From positions 62,001 through 126,000 of the forward strand of contig JAHREC010000029.1 of assembly GCA_020081605.1 (NCBI GenBank): 64,000 nt of DNA. The letters run 5' to 3'. The DNA is from Albifimbria verrucaria. Lineage: Eukaryota > Ascomycota > Sordariomycetes > Hypocreales > Stachybotryaceae. This document shows positions 30,477 to 42,095 of this stretch, piece after piece (position 1 is the stretch's first letter; the number at the start of each line of letters is the position of its first letter). The translations under genes were made by a program, and so were the position numbers. The notes under the pieces are model-generated. The model did not search any database. It was given only the letters and a program-made list of their open reading frames with translations, and was not told the origin of the DNA.

Positions 30477-32755
30477 AGCTGCAGGAATCGGAAACAATCG
30501 TGCTGTTCTTGTATAAGTCAACCAAAAAATTGTGCTTTCGATTTTATCCTTTGGTCCGTCCACCACCCACCCACCGTCACAACCTAAACCTCATTATTCG
30601 TTGAGGAGGTATCTCTCATACTCACAACAGGTAAAACTCGCACATGCCATTTTCATTTGCTTCCCGTAATGTGTGTGTGAAGATCATGAGAGTCTCCGCA
30701 AACGGGCTACCAGAAGATTTGACACATAAATCCTCCGTCTATTGTACAATGCTACCTCGGTCAGTTTGCAAAGAGATACCTGTGAAGAGGACGGAAAACT
30801 TGGTTTCAATTGACCCCATGCAACGATTTCAATCGCTATATCTCGCTCTTAGCAGACCGTCGTTATGGGGCAATGGTGGACATTAAGGTTAAGGCACAAA
30901 CGTCAATGCCCATCCGTCTTTGTATCGAATCGCAGTTATACATGCATGTCATGGGTGTATAGCAACGCCAATAATGCACCTCTATATGCCGATCTTGGTG
31001 CCTATCATTACTTATTATGCTACTAACAGACCGATCGCAGGAGTCCAAACACCCAATTAACACCTACTTTTAGACCCGGAAAGCCTCCCGGTCAATCCTA
31101 CGTTTCCTTCCCACTCTCCACATCTTCTCCTAAATGATGTGGTATGATTTCCGCTATTACTTTCTCCTTCGCTTTCCTGTCCCAGCATCCTTCTCCAGTG
31201 ACAAGCGTCAGCCTACCCTAGCCGTTTCACAGGGAGACAACCATATAAATTGTTACGCGATTATTGCTTGGTTCTAATCATACCTGGAGCGGCCTCCACC
31301 AAACTTACATCTGTTGCTGAGAAAATAAGGGGTCACAGTAAATATGAAGTAGAAGCAAAGAGAGGGGTGAGATACCTTGCTTCCAGGTCGCGAGGTCCCA
31401 ATGTAACGCAGTGAATCATCGGACCATGCATGATCACATTAATAAATCGGGATCTGCCCGCTTTACATCCTGTTTTTTTTCGTCCATTTACGGGATGAGC
31501 GGCAGAAACATCACACGAATGATCTTGTGACGAGAGTGTGACGAGAAGTTGATGGGAGTGTGATGGGAGTCCTTCCGTTTCGATTGGCTTTATGCCGCTT
31601 TCTAATACTGTGACCCACACTCCAAATATGTCAGACGAGGAGATGAAAGGTCTAGACCAACAGTAGGGTATGGTTCGGTGAAAGCCGGGTCGATATCACT
31701 GAGACAAAGGTTATCCTTACGGAGCTAGCAGCAATAATAATGCTGATTCCTTCGTGTTGCGTTCTTTTCGCGTGGGTGAAGGTGCATGCATTGATCCAGG
31801 TGCCACACTGAAACGATGCGCCTCGTGCAATGGCCAATTTGAGTGTGCAAAACCACGGATATTCAATCCAAGAAAGTAGTGAAAAAGCCCGAAGGATAAC
31901 CAATATTATTACATAACTGGACAGAACACAACACCATGATTTCCGGCGCCAGATAGACTAATGACGGAGCTCTATATTATGGCTTAATCACTAATCACTT
32001 GAAACTCGTCTCCAAGGGTGTAATGTGTACAGTGCAATGAATATGCATGGCTGTCTAAATCCGCACAACCCAAAGAAACTAACTTAGCTACGGCCTGACT
32101 TTGTATGACTGTCAAGAGCATTGATCCATCGTAGACCGCCCTGCAAGCGTGGATGCTTCCCCAAAAAGTACCCTTTCCATCCAGACATCATTGATTTACC
32201 GTAATAGTTAAGCTCGGCTGAACAGAAAGTCCTCAGGCTCGTTCTGTGTCCCTTAAAACGGCTTTTCTCTTTCCCGATGGAGCTCTGTTCAACCCTGCCA
32301 AGTGCAGATCATCTCGGGGACTCGGGCCTTTGGTCCTTTCTCCGCATTACTTCTCGTTAGGTACAAAGTAAATTACGGCAATCTATCTTATATCGCACCC
32401 TTTCTGATTGCATAGAGGCTTGGATTTTGGACATTCAGTTTCCCTCTTCCATAACCCATGTCCTCTGGTTCCTGCCCAGGATACCGGCATCATTCAATCC
32501 ATGTATCACAGCGGCTCACGTATGGTACTACAATCATCAATCCAGGACTTCTAAAGAGCAAGGCTATCGACACCGCGGTCAGCGACAGCCCAAGGCGTAT
32601 CACTGCCTTGCTTTATTCCCAAATGATATCAGCATCCCATGCTCATCTACTACCGTGCTAGTCCTACTGCCTACAAGATCCGGCTTCATCTACTGTTACT
32701 AGCACGGCAACCTTTTTGCGTCACACTATCCTTACTGTCCACCGCGTTACGAGTT

Positions 32756-33714
32756 ATGAGTTATAGTGACATGTCTCAGGAAGCCCTAGCCTCGGGTGGC
32801 CACCACGATCTTAGCTACGTTGCTTCAACGCCTGTTGTTAACCGGTCTACGTATGATCAACATAACTCTGATCCAGGAAGGCTAGATCACTTACTCAATG
32901 TCCGTGGCGGATTCGGCAGTGTCAAGAGGAACGTGCGCACGTCGCAGGTTAGCTGCTTTCAACCGTCTGTTGAGTGTGTTGTTTACTTAGAAAGCTTTAG
33001 GCCTGTGATTCGTGTCGCAAGCTTAAGTGCAAGTGTGATGGGATGAATCCTTGCAAAAACTGCCGAGATAAATCCGTTGAATGTAGGTATCAAGGCTCGG
33101 TGCCAAAACAGTGTGTTGAATTAAATTCGTATGTCTTATTCAGTGTAGTATTTAACCAACACGATAGGGCCGCTATTAATCAAGCCAATATCTTGGATGG
33201 AATCAACAACCTCCAAGCCAAGCTAGGATACATGATGGAGCACCTCAAACAGGTCGATGCCAGGATGGCAAAGGTCGAAAATTTACTCTGCGCAACGACA
33301 CCACGACTGCCCCGTCAGCCTACGTCCAGCAACAGTTCCCCAATTAATAGCTATGAATTAGAGTACGAAATCGCCATCAAGACGCCTGAAGAGAACCACA
33401 TTGAGTTTGAGCCAGGTCCCTCATTCCCACCTGGGGAGTCCGCAGTCGGTAGTGAAGTGTTGCAATACGTCGGCAAGTTCCCAATGAGTCTACAACAGAA
33501 CACAAGGTGCTCGATTGGGAGCAACAGAGGCGGATATCCACACTATTCACGACAAGTCAAGCAGCGGATAGAACGTCCCGACTATATCACCAGCATTACT
33601 GCTTCGGAGTTGTCTATAATGCCTGTACCGCCTGGGAGACCTTGCAAAGGTCGAACAGTATTGAGCAGGATGATTCCGGTATTTGAGCTCGAGTGCAACA
33701 GCCGCAGTTCATAA
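32756..33714 (+). CDS. Zn2Cys6 transcription factor, short
   Basis: Exon 1 from ATG 32756 ends in NVRTSQ at 32947. A 53-nt intron (32948-33000) leads to ACDSCRKLKCKCDGMNPCKN and CRDKSVECRYQG, a complete C-x2-C-x6-C-x5-C-x2-C-x6-C binuclear cluster preceded by basic residues. An optional further intron of about 60 nt (gtgtgt...gatag, about 33109-33167) would remove a poor segment and join Lys-Gln to Ala-Ala-Ile-Asn-Gln. A coiled-coil-like dimerisation stretch follows (DGINNLQAKLGYMMEHLKQV). The frame stops at 33714, about 170 residues after the coiled coil, with no middle-homology region, so the gene is either truncated or frameshifted beyond recognition. A 38-bp repeat begins 15 bp after the stop. 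Confidence 0.75.
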
Positions 33715-33728
33715 ACAGCTGGAGCTAC

Positions 33729-33766
33729 ATGAGCGCTCATGGCAAATGTTAAGACTCGACATTTGA
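33729..33766. repeat. Dispersed repeat led by the palindrome ATGAGCGCTCAT, copy 1
   Basis: The 12-bp perfect palindrome is followed by ggcaaatgttaagactcgac. The same palindrome and a similar tail (gtcaaatgataaaactcagc) occur at 62209. It is probably an end fragment of a small mobile element. Confidence 0.55.
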
Positions 33767-33979
33767 AGATGGTCTGGGTGCAATAACAACGAACTCTCTA
33801 CCCTCTGTTAGACATGGCTTAACTTTATTTGATCTATATCTGGTTACTTCAAAAAGGACAGAAAATAAGCCTCCAAAATCGGCTCCTCTTATCCAAGCTA
33901 TTTGAGTAAATCATGGCAAGCAGTCAAATCTGGGATACGTATGATATAATGATCACCATGGTCTCCATTTAATCTCAGG

Positions 33980-35700
33980 CATTCATATGCCCTAGTTGAG
34001 CCTCAGCCCTTAGAGCTGCCCTTCCAAAACCTATCGTCAACTATCTCTCTCTTACCCAAGCTCTGATTCTTAGCAAAGGAGGAGTTGTGCTTATCCACCT
34101 CCATCTGCTGCTCATCCGTGAGCTGGCTTGTCGTGTTCAAGCCCGAGCCTCTGACATTCGAGTTGTAGATCTTAGGCTTGGCGCGAGCGTTGGGTGATAT
34201 ATTGCACCCATTCCCTGTTGGGTTGATGTTTGTATCATTGGTCGGGGATTTTTATACGGGCAGAGGATAACAGGGTCGGATATGTTGTAATGCAGCGACG
34301 TATGATGGTGGGTCGAATCGAAGAGCGCATCTTTGTTGCAGTATCCGATGTACAATCCTGAGTGAGTTAGTCATGGCGGGTGGGGAAGAGCTTCCGGCAA
34401 TTCCTGCTGAACGATTCATGCGGGCCTCCACAGGGCACGCACTTCACGATCTGTTCGTCGCATGTGCTGTGGTGGTGCCCTTCTCTCGCACACCTTCCGC
34501 ACATCTGGGGCTTACGACACTGGAAGGCTTTGTGTCCGATCTCCTGGCAGTTGTAGCATTGCGCCGGTCGGGCTCGGCGCTCAAATGGCCCCGTATATCC
34601 CGATTCGCCTCCTGCATAGAGGAATCCCTCCTGAAGAACCTTCTTCGCACCTGACGCTTTCTTCAGGTAGACGACCATCGATCCATATGCCTTAGGCGTG
34701 TCGCGTTTGCTCAGCCATGCCACCTTTGCTACCTGCATATCGTTTTCCGGCTGAATGTCTCAGCAGCCTCGGGTCGGATGCCATCAAACTCATCGGTGAC
34801 TGCCAGTCGATTGACGTTGTCTACCTTGATGGGGTACAGCTCATCCCGGAGAACTCGGGCTCCGCGGGTAACTTTGGCCTCTGCCACACGCTTGACCATC
34901 GAGTGCTCATCTTCGTTACGGCAGCCGATCCTGATACGGTGTTCGTTCTTTTGGTCTCTAGTCACGGCTCGGCATCGCCAGTTGGACTGGCCCAGCTCGG
35001 CCCTGACTTCCTCTTCGGTCAAGTTCCGGACGGCGCCCGGAGCAGTACTGCCGCTCTCGGCATTTTCCTTTCGGGAAACATCGATCGTACAGTAAAGAGT
35101 ACCGCTCCAGTCGGATGATCCTGTTCTGAATGACGAAAGAGGCCGCACGTTACTTGCGTTGCTGTCTGGTGGCGTGCGGGCCACTTCGGCGAACGAGGCT
35201 CTCGGGCTTGACTAGGATAGGGTTATGGTCGTGGTGAACGCCTCCAGTTGTTCGCGTACATTTTTGAGTTCATCTTTAGTATCTTGAAGCTCATGTTGCG
35301 AATTGCCAAATTGTTCATGGAGCTGGGTGATGGAGTTCCCTTGCTTGTTCGACGCGTCTTTCAAGTCATTCAGCTCCTCGAGCACTCTCAGCAGAAGTGC
35401 TTTTCCGGTTTCGCCATCGGTACGGCCTTTCTGTGCGTTTTTGGCGTGCTCAATATCAGTATCAGCTCGTATCGCACGTGTCGTTCGCTTCCTCCCTTCT
35501 AGGTCGGTGACATTTCGTCGACCCGGTCTGCCTCCTTCGGCTTCACGGTCGGCTTCACCAAACGCGTCGGCCGCGTTGGCGTCGTGGGGGCCGCACGTCC
35601 CACCACGATCTCCCCGCATCCGAATCGGATCCGCGATCTGAAACCAACCCCACAACCAGTGAAACAATAGGACTAAAACTATCTACGCACCCTATATCAA
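33980..35700 (-). mobile_element. LINE (Tad-like) ORF1/gag fragment
   Basis: Minus-strand frames 35667-35212, 35184-34729 and 34738-34367 follow each other with one-base frame changes. They encode, in order, a charged coiled coil (QHELQDTKDELKNVREQLEA), a middle region, and tandem zinc knuckles CYNCQEIGHKAFQC, CGRCAREGHHHSTC and CVPCGGPHESFSRNC, ending KLFPTRHD. This is the ORF1 (gag-like RNA-binding protein) of Tad-clade LINEs, which packages the element RNA. About 390 bp of further non-coding or ORF2-leader sequence follows before similarity fades near 33980. No reverse transcriptase is attached, so the element is 3'-deleted, the reverse of the usual 5' truncation. Confidence 0.8.
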
Positions 35701-35895
35701 CGTCTCTCCGCACGATCCCTTTCGTGTTATCACCTGTATGATCTAAGCCAATAGGAGGAGCGGATCCACCGCTGGGGCGGGCCGCCAATAATTCCGAAGG
35801 GGCTTCGTTGTCAGAAAACTCCTGGCACTAGCCCTTCCTCCTTAGCTTAGGTCTGTCATCGCAACGTCATCCTTCTGTCAGGGCATCTATAGCGG

Positions 35896-38331
35896 ATGCA
35901 TTCACATCGTGCTTTAGCCCCTAAACCTGAGTCCATCTCCAATGCTGGGGACTCAGCTGGAGTAATCCCTTATCAAGGAAATACGTTACAGAAGCGCCGT
36001 CAGAGCGTAAAGGCGGCATGCAGCGCCTGCAGGACGCACAAAATTAGAGCACATATTCCAGTTATCTGCCGTAAAGAACTTCGCTTTCTAAGCTGATTAT
36101 ATATACAGTGCGATGATACCAGGCCGAGTTGTCGACAATGTACAAGAAGAAACAGGACATGCGAGTACGATGCGCCGCCTGGCCAAATAAGAGCTGCAGC
36201 TCTGTACGATCGATTGCGAGAAGACAATGCAGTATTGATGGAAACGTTTCGGCAGCTCCAGAGATGTTCTAAGCAAGAGTCACAGAACTTCCTTAGGAGT
36301 ATAAGAGGTCCTGGAGATGTCGATATTCAACACTTGAAGCAATGGCTCTGTCAACAGCATCCAGTCTATAAAGCGAACGAGTCGCATGATTTGCAAGATA
36401 AAGTTTCGAGCCGGTCCTCAACACCGTGCCCTGCTACTGAACATCACAATATCAATTCTAACCGTCAGAGTCCTAGAATCACCCAGTCGTACCTAGACAT
36501 TTCACATCTGTCTGTCCAGGCGCAACACTGGACCAAGTCGCTAACAGTCTCTTCGGTGAAGACTGCCGTTAATATATTCATGCAATCCGTTGGGATGTTA
36601 TTTCATGTTTTTACCAGAACACAAGTCAACAATCTCATTCGATTGGCGCTGCCAGCAGCCAAGCATGATGAAAATGCCAGTTTTTGGGATGTTCTCAAGG
36701 AAGGAACAAGCGTCCAGAGTAAAGCTCATCTTGCTGAACTATGTGGTATGGCCGCTGTTGGCACACTTTATTGTCGCCTGCCACGTTACGAAGCATCGCC
36801 TCCAACCGAAGTGGCTGAGTTCCTCTATTCTACGACAAAATTATGGTTGGACAACTGTATTCAAATGAATCCTTTGCGCGGTATAAAAGTTTGCGCCTTA
36901 CTTGCCATCTATAATATCGTACTAAAAGCTACGGTCGCAATTACTTATATTGGTATAATCCCCATTTACTTGTCCTTATACTTCTATGAGCTAATGGACG
37001 TTCAGAGCTGGGATTAGGGATTGGTCGGTCCTTTGGGCTTCATGCTGGTGAGTGCCCATTACAAATGCAGTGGCATGAATATCTGGATCATAAACGAGCA
37101 TGGCGAACATTGCTTATATTCTCTGGGTAAGATTACTCTCCCTTAAATCCGTCATCTGTTTTATCTGTGGCTTATTTATAAAGCTGGCTGAGCGCCTCTC
37201 TTGGGCATACGTTAAGGGAGGAGTATCTAGACCCCATTTGCCAGAAGAAGATAACAATGTCCTTACCGGGCAAGTCATTCAAGGGCAGCTTGTAAAGGTC
37301 ACTATCATCAAAGCCGCCATTATGCGCACGATGGGCGGCGATGGTATTGTGGACAGTAATACTATCGAAAGTTTTCAAAAAGCACTCGAGACCTTCCATG
37401 AAGAGTTACCACCAACTCTAGTCTTGCACACCGTGTTTGATGCAAAGCGGCCTGAATCATTGAGACCGAACATCTTTTACCTTCATTTGTTCTACCTATC
37501 TGCGATACAACTACTTCACCGTCGCGTTCTCGCAAACCAAGCTGAATACTCCTGAATCAACCGGCCAGAGTTGCAGTTATAGAAGGCCTGACAGCAGCTA
37601 GAACTACGGCAAGATTACTCGCCTTGATGCGCTTTGAGGGTGCTTTAGTTCAACTATGCTGGCTAGGCATGTTAGTATGTCGTTTGGAAAGCCCTACAGA
37701 GGCTAACTTTTCCCGCAAGCTATTCGTCATATAGCTCGGCCATAATCATCCTGCAATCAGTAATTCAAAAACTTTTGAGGGACTTCCTCCTACCTCACGG
37801 TATTCAGACATCGCCCTCGTTGATACCTGCAGAGAAACTCTACACTTTTGTGCCTCGGTGGATAAAATAGCATATATATTTGAAAACAGAGTGAGCGGGT
37901 ACTTGCATCTTATCAAACGCATCGACGACGGTATGGCATGTGAGGATGTCTCAGAACACACAGATGGAGACGAATCTGCGAATCATCTCTTTAATATTTC
38001 AGACGGCAACACGGATGTCCACAAAGCCGCTCGCGATCTCTTGCACCTTATTCAGAGACCATTCAGAAATTGCCTCAAATTGCAAATGGAAGACGGTATG
38101 CTAGACCTGGAGACACGCACGACCCTGGTGAATTGGGCAGAAGCAGCAGTAGGATCCCCACAGGAATGGGCCTGGGAGCTACAGTGTTGCAGCTCCCAAG
38201 AATATGAAGTAGTTAATAGCACTGAAGGTGAATACCGAGCGCTTGGAATTGTGTCGAGACTCAACCCAGAAGAGTTCTTATCGAGTGGCGACAGCATACC
38301 ATGGGCAGGAGAGAGGTCGCACACGACTTAA
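35896..38331 (+). CDS. Zn2Cys6 transcription factor (NirA-like), frameshifted
   Basis: Exons 35896-36048, 36109-36952, 37006-37126, 37184-37675 and 37721-38331, about 741 residues. CSACRTHKIR joins across intron 1 to CDDTRPSCRQCTRRNRTCEY, giving a perfect C-x2-C-x6-C-x6-C-x2-C-x6-C cluster only if the intron begins with GC (gcacat), hence a GC-AG intron. A coiled coil (YDRLREDNAVLMETFRQLQR) follows, then the fungal middle-homology region: SVGMLFHVFTRTQ, EFLYSTTKLWLDNCI, LRGIKVCALLAIYNIVLKAT, ELGLGIGRSFGLHA and ARLLALMRFEG. It resembles regulators of the nitrate/NirA group in layout. Three one-base losses (37203-37205 GGG, 37551-37552 CC, 37779-37781 GGG) break the frame. It is probably a nuclear regulator of unknown targets. 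Confidence 0.85.
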
Positions 38332-39751
38332 AAGTTGCCTGCTTGAATTAGCTTGACATAGGTTATGAAAAAAACAGGAGTGGGTGGTGGCTAAGGATTA
38401 CCGTATACAGGATGAAATGTGCATTGCATTTCGAAATCGTAAGACTTAAAGATTATTGTGGACTTAGACCTCTATTTGTGGTGCGAGGTAGATATGGGAC
38501 GAGCAGAAGTACTGAATTGCTTAAACTTTTAGTCGCCTGAGCTGGTAGGCTCATGATGCTGTTTATAAGGCGTACTAATGTTACATCGTTGATTTATCGT
38601 CAGGCCTTTAAGATCAAGTGACAGGGCTGAGGCTTGGCTCGTGACCAAAGTTAAAATCATGAGACTCGGTGATTTAGTTTGTGGCCTCCACCCAAACATA
38701 ATAAGGTAGGTGAGTATTGGAGTGATCCGATTTAATGGATCTGCAATTACAACCATTTATTAATTCAAAGTCATCCTCAGATACCACATTGCTGGAAGAG
38801 AGCGCAAGTCCAGAACATTGTTGCTCTCCATGCCGGTTGCCAGGCCCTGGGTTTTTGGCAAGCGCGAAGCCTGGACCCTGACGGCCATCGAATGGTAATT
38901 TAGAGCTGGCTATGACCTGGCACTAGCCCCAAATGCCTGGCATCATTCTCCACATGGCCGCCTTAATGCAAGGTAATGCTTTTGAAGTCTCCGGATACTT
39001 GTTAAAGTAACACTTGGCCAAAGTGCTCGTCACCCTGCTTATGCCTCTTCCCAACACCATAGTTCTTCCCAATAAGCGACTACCCATGCGTCGAAACAAT
39101 CAACTAAATGGTATCATCGTCCTAAATTATGAATAGGCGTTGACTGAAAATAGTCAGTCCCCACAGTCTAGTCGTCAAATATTGCTCTGGTGTCGAGCCC
39201 TTCTGTGAGAACCTACACCTGGGATTCCTTGGCATTAGTGCAACTTGTAGCCGAATGCAGCTCCGGGCAGACCACCAATAATTTCGCGTAAAGAAACTTT
39301 TGCTTACAAAGCTGATGGAAAGATTGTGGGTATTTGCGCCTCCACCCTAGGCTGGGGTTACATGTCCTCCTCCCTTGTGTTGCATCTTGACAGCATACAA
39401 CACAAAAATCCAGCACTCGATTTCGACTTGCGTTGACTCCTAGCCGCGTGCCCGCTGTCAATAATTGACTCTGATTTCCCTTCTCCCTCGATCCTAATCT
39501 TCTCATAGACCGCTGCTATATGTGACAAGAGAACCAGATCTAAATTCTATGGTCGCATATTGATGCGTTTCAGTTGTAAATATTGTGACAAAGTCAAGCT
39601 GATTATATATCATCATGGCGTCCAATCGGGAGCCTCATCGTGCGGGGTTTCTCCTCCCGGTCCTGGCCATATAAATACCTTGAATAGACTCCGCCTGGCA
39701 CTACATAGACCTAGCCATAGCATGTGTGGACACTCAAAGTATTTTCAAATA
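38332..39751. other. Intergenic between two regulators
   Basis: No gene is supported in this 1.4-kb stretch. It should contain the terminator of the upstream regulator and the promoter of the downstream one, both on the plus strand. Confidence 0.45.
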
Positions 39752-42095
39752 ATGAGCTCAATATCGCAGCATTCATCTTCTTCCCGGCAGCTAATTGAGT
39801 CCTTTCGCCCGTTCCGTCCGTTACTGCCCCGGTCAGAGGAAAGCAGCAGGCCGAGATATGGCTTAGGAAATATATCAGGTTCACGTCCAAAGAGGCAGCA
39901 CGTCACTGCGGCATGCACACCATGCCGAAGAAAAAAGCCAAGGTCTATAGCCCAATTATGCTCAGATAGTAATACCGCTCTAGTCCCATGCTGACACACG
40001 CTTTCACTTTGTATAGTGCAATGCCGCCCGTCCTACATGCCAGAGGTGCCTGAATTCCAACACTCGGTGCGAGTATGAGACAAACCCAGCCGAAAGATAC
40101 AATGAATCACGCAAGCGTAAGATCGCCGAACTCAATAGCATGAACAGCTACAATGAGGAACTCATTGAATTCCTCCGGACCAGGAGCCCAAGCGATACCG
40201 AAGCGGTGTTGCAGCGCCTAAGGGCCGGGGATGATATTGAGTCTATAGTCCGCCACATCCGCAATGGCGACTTAATTCTTCAGTGCGCTATGCATCCCCA
40301 GCTAACCCAGTTCCGATACGAGTTCCCTTTATCGCGACCATGCCGCGTTCTTTGCTAGTCTTACAGAACGTGTACCTTGACTCTCTTCTTTGGCAACGAA
40401 CCATGGGCGACGTTCCCAACGTGCCTCTGGACTACGGCCCCAGGTATATGGAGAAGGCATACGACATCCCCTATCATGTAGCAGAGATATATGAGCCTCG
40501 CCTCGAGCAAGTGAAAGCTTCTCGATGGACCCAAGTTACTTCGTCTAACGAACTGGTACGGAAATTATTGGCGACATACTTCAAATCGGAATTTCCTTAC
40601 CAAACCTTTTTCCACATTGACTATTTCCTAGACGATTTGATCAGCGGCAGAGAGCGATACTGCTCCTCGTTGTTGGTCAACGCGATCCTCGCGACTGCTT
40701 GTGTGAGTGCCTCCTTACTACCTTACAATCCGTGCTAAACTCCAACTCCATCGTAGCATGGCCAAATAGGGCTCCCGCAGCGCTCGGAGTTCTGGAACCC
40801 GCGCAATATTGGTTATCAGTTCCTAGCCGAAGCGAAGCGACTTTGGGAGCTCGAAAGGGGTGGTACGAACAAGATCACGACGATCCAAGCCGGGCAGGTG
40901 ATATGTGTGTGTCTGAACATGGATGGTCTAGACAAGGTCGGCCTGTCCTATCTGCTCCAGTCTATTTCCATAGCCAAAGACAAGGGCCTATTCAGAGAAA
41001 CTTTCACATCCAGAAGCCTGAAGCAGAGAACTGTATATGCTATCAGCGCCTGGTCGCTGTTTTCTTGGCAGGCGTAAGTTTAGAGTCCTATTGGTTTTCT
41101 GGCCGTAAGTTGACCTAGCGCGACAGCATGCAATTCTTTCATTTCCATATGGAACCGTTACTTTCTCAACCTCCTATAATAAGCATCCCCGACTCTGTTG
41201 GGGAGATATGGGTAAGATACCCTGGCGCGAGCGCGCCGTATCCTCTCTACCACAGCGCAGTCTTTCGCGCCGTTGCTGCGTTCCGGAACATCATGAATCA
41301 GATTGCGTGGCACTCTTTCGCCGTATCTAAAATGTCAATCACGTTTCGCGATGCCATGGGCTTTCGAGAGCAACTCCTACAGTGGCTGCAGGCGCTGCCG
41401 GCTACGCTCAATGCAAGGTACATGGTGATGCCTGCACACCTGAAGATCCAGTATGTGCAAGAATAATGTTTGTAACAGAAGAGAAGCTGATAAATCCACA
41501 GTATGCACTACCACTGCGTAATGTTACTCCTATTTGAACCTCTGCGTTTCCCGTCTGATTGCATACAAATCGCAAGCAGCTCAACTGAAGCACATCTTCC
41601 TGGGGAAATCGTAGCCCACTCGAAGATCTGCATAGAAATGTTAATACGTCTTTACTACCTGCGTCACAGCTTTGAGTCTTGGGACTCTTTCCTCCTCGTT
41701 TACCTACAACAGGTCGGATTTCTCTCGCTCAAGAGTCTTGCATCCGTGTTTGACGAAGAAACCCGTTTAGCCACTCTTTCCACCATTGCGATATGCGCCA
41801 AGGGTCTGCGCGACCAGAGCCGACACTCCTACATTGCTGAGGCTATCTTCACCGTGCTGCGAGACACAATAGGGTCGAGTTCAGCGCAACTGCTTAGAGA
41901 CATGGGGATTTTCCCGAGGAAGAGGAGAGGAAGGAACTTGCAGCTCGGCAGATCCGGTCAAGATACCTGATCAAAATCGTGAGCATCACCGATGATCCAG
42001 AGAAACAGAGGCTCGATAGACTCGTCCAGTCATACTCGGGCTTCAGCCTAAATGATGATGCTGGGTCAGATTCTGGGCGCTCTGGGACGTCTTAG
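39752..42095 (+). CDS. Zn2Cys6 transcription factor (NirA-like), frameshifted
   Basis: Exons 39752-39942, 40017-40702, 40757-41073, 41127-41450 and 41502-42095, about 704 residues. The Ser-rich N-terminus leads to ACTPCRRKK and, after intron 1, CNAARPTCQRCLNSNTRCEY. The C-x2-C-x6-C spacing is right only if the A-run at 39931-39936 is one base longer than written. A coiled coil (KRKIAELNSMNSYNEELIEF) and the middle-homology region follow: FFHIDYFLDDLISGRERYCS, FLAEAKRLWELERG, EIWVRYPG, LIRLYYLRHSFE. Other one-base losses lie at 40325-40327 (CCC) and 41909-41912 (TTTT). The C-terminus is acidic and Ser/Gly-rich (SLNDDAGSDSGRSG), a plausible activation region. The remnant at 19063-20470 is its closest relative in the window. 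Confidence 0.88.

Larger units (their letters stand above)
28131..32755. other. Long gene-poor stretch
   Basis: No domain-bearing frame is visible on either strand in 4.6 kb. A short fragment of the small-ORF family lies at about 28980-29060 and a 14-bp tandem array at 30349-30476. Other open frames (minus 28684-28917, minus 31333-31620, plus 32427-32702) lack any recognisable feature. Confidence 0.4.

Noticed and set aside
30236..30566. Hydrophobic Phe/Leu-rich frames on the minus strand, resembling a membrane protein
   Set aside because: They are produced by the 14-bp minisatellite; all frames across it are low-complexity and none extends into normal sequence.
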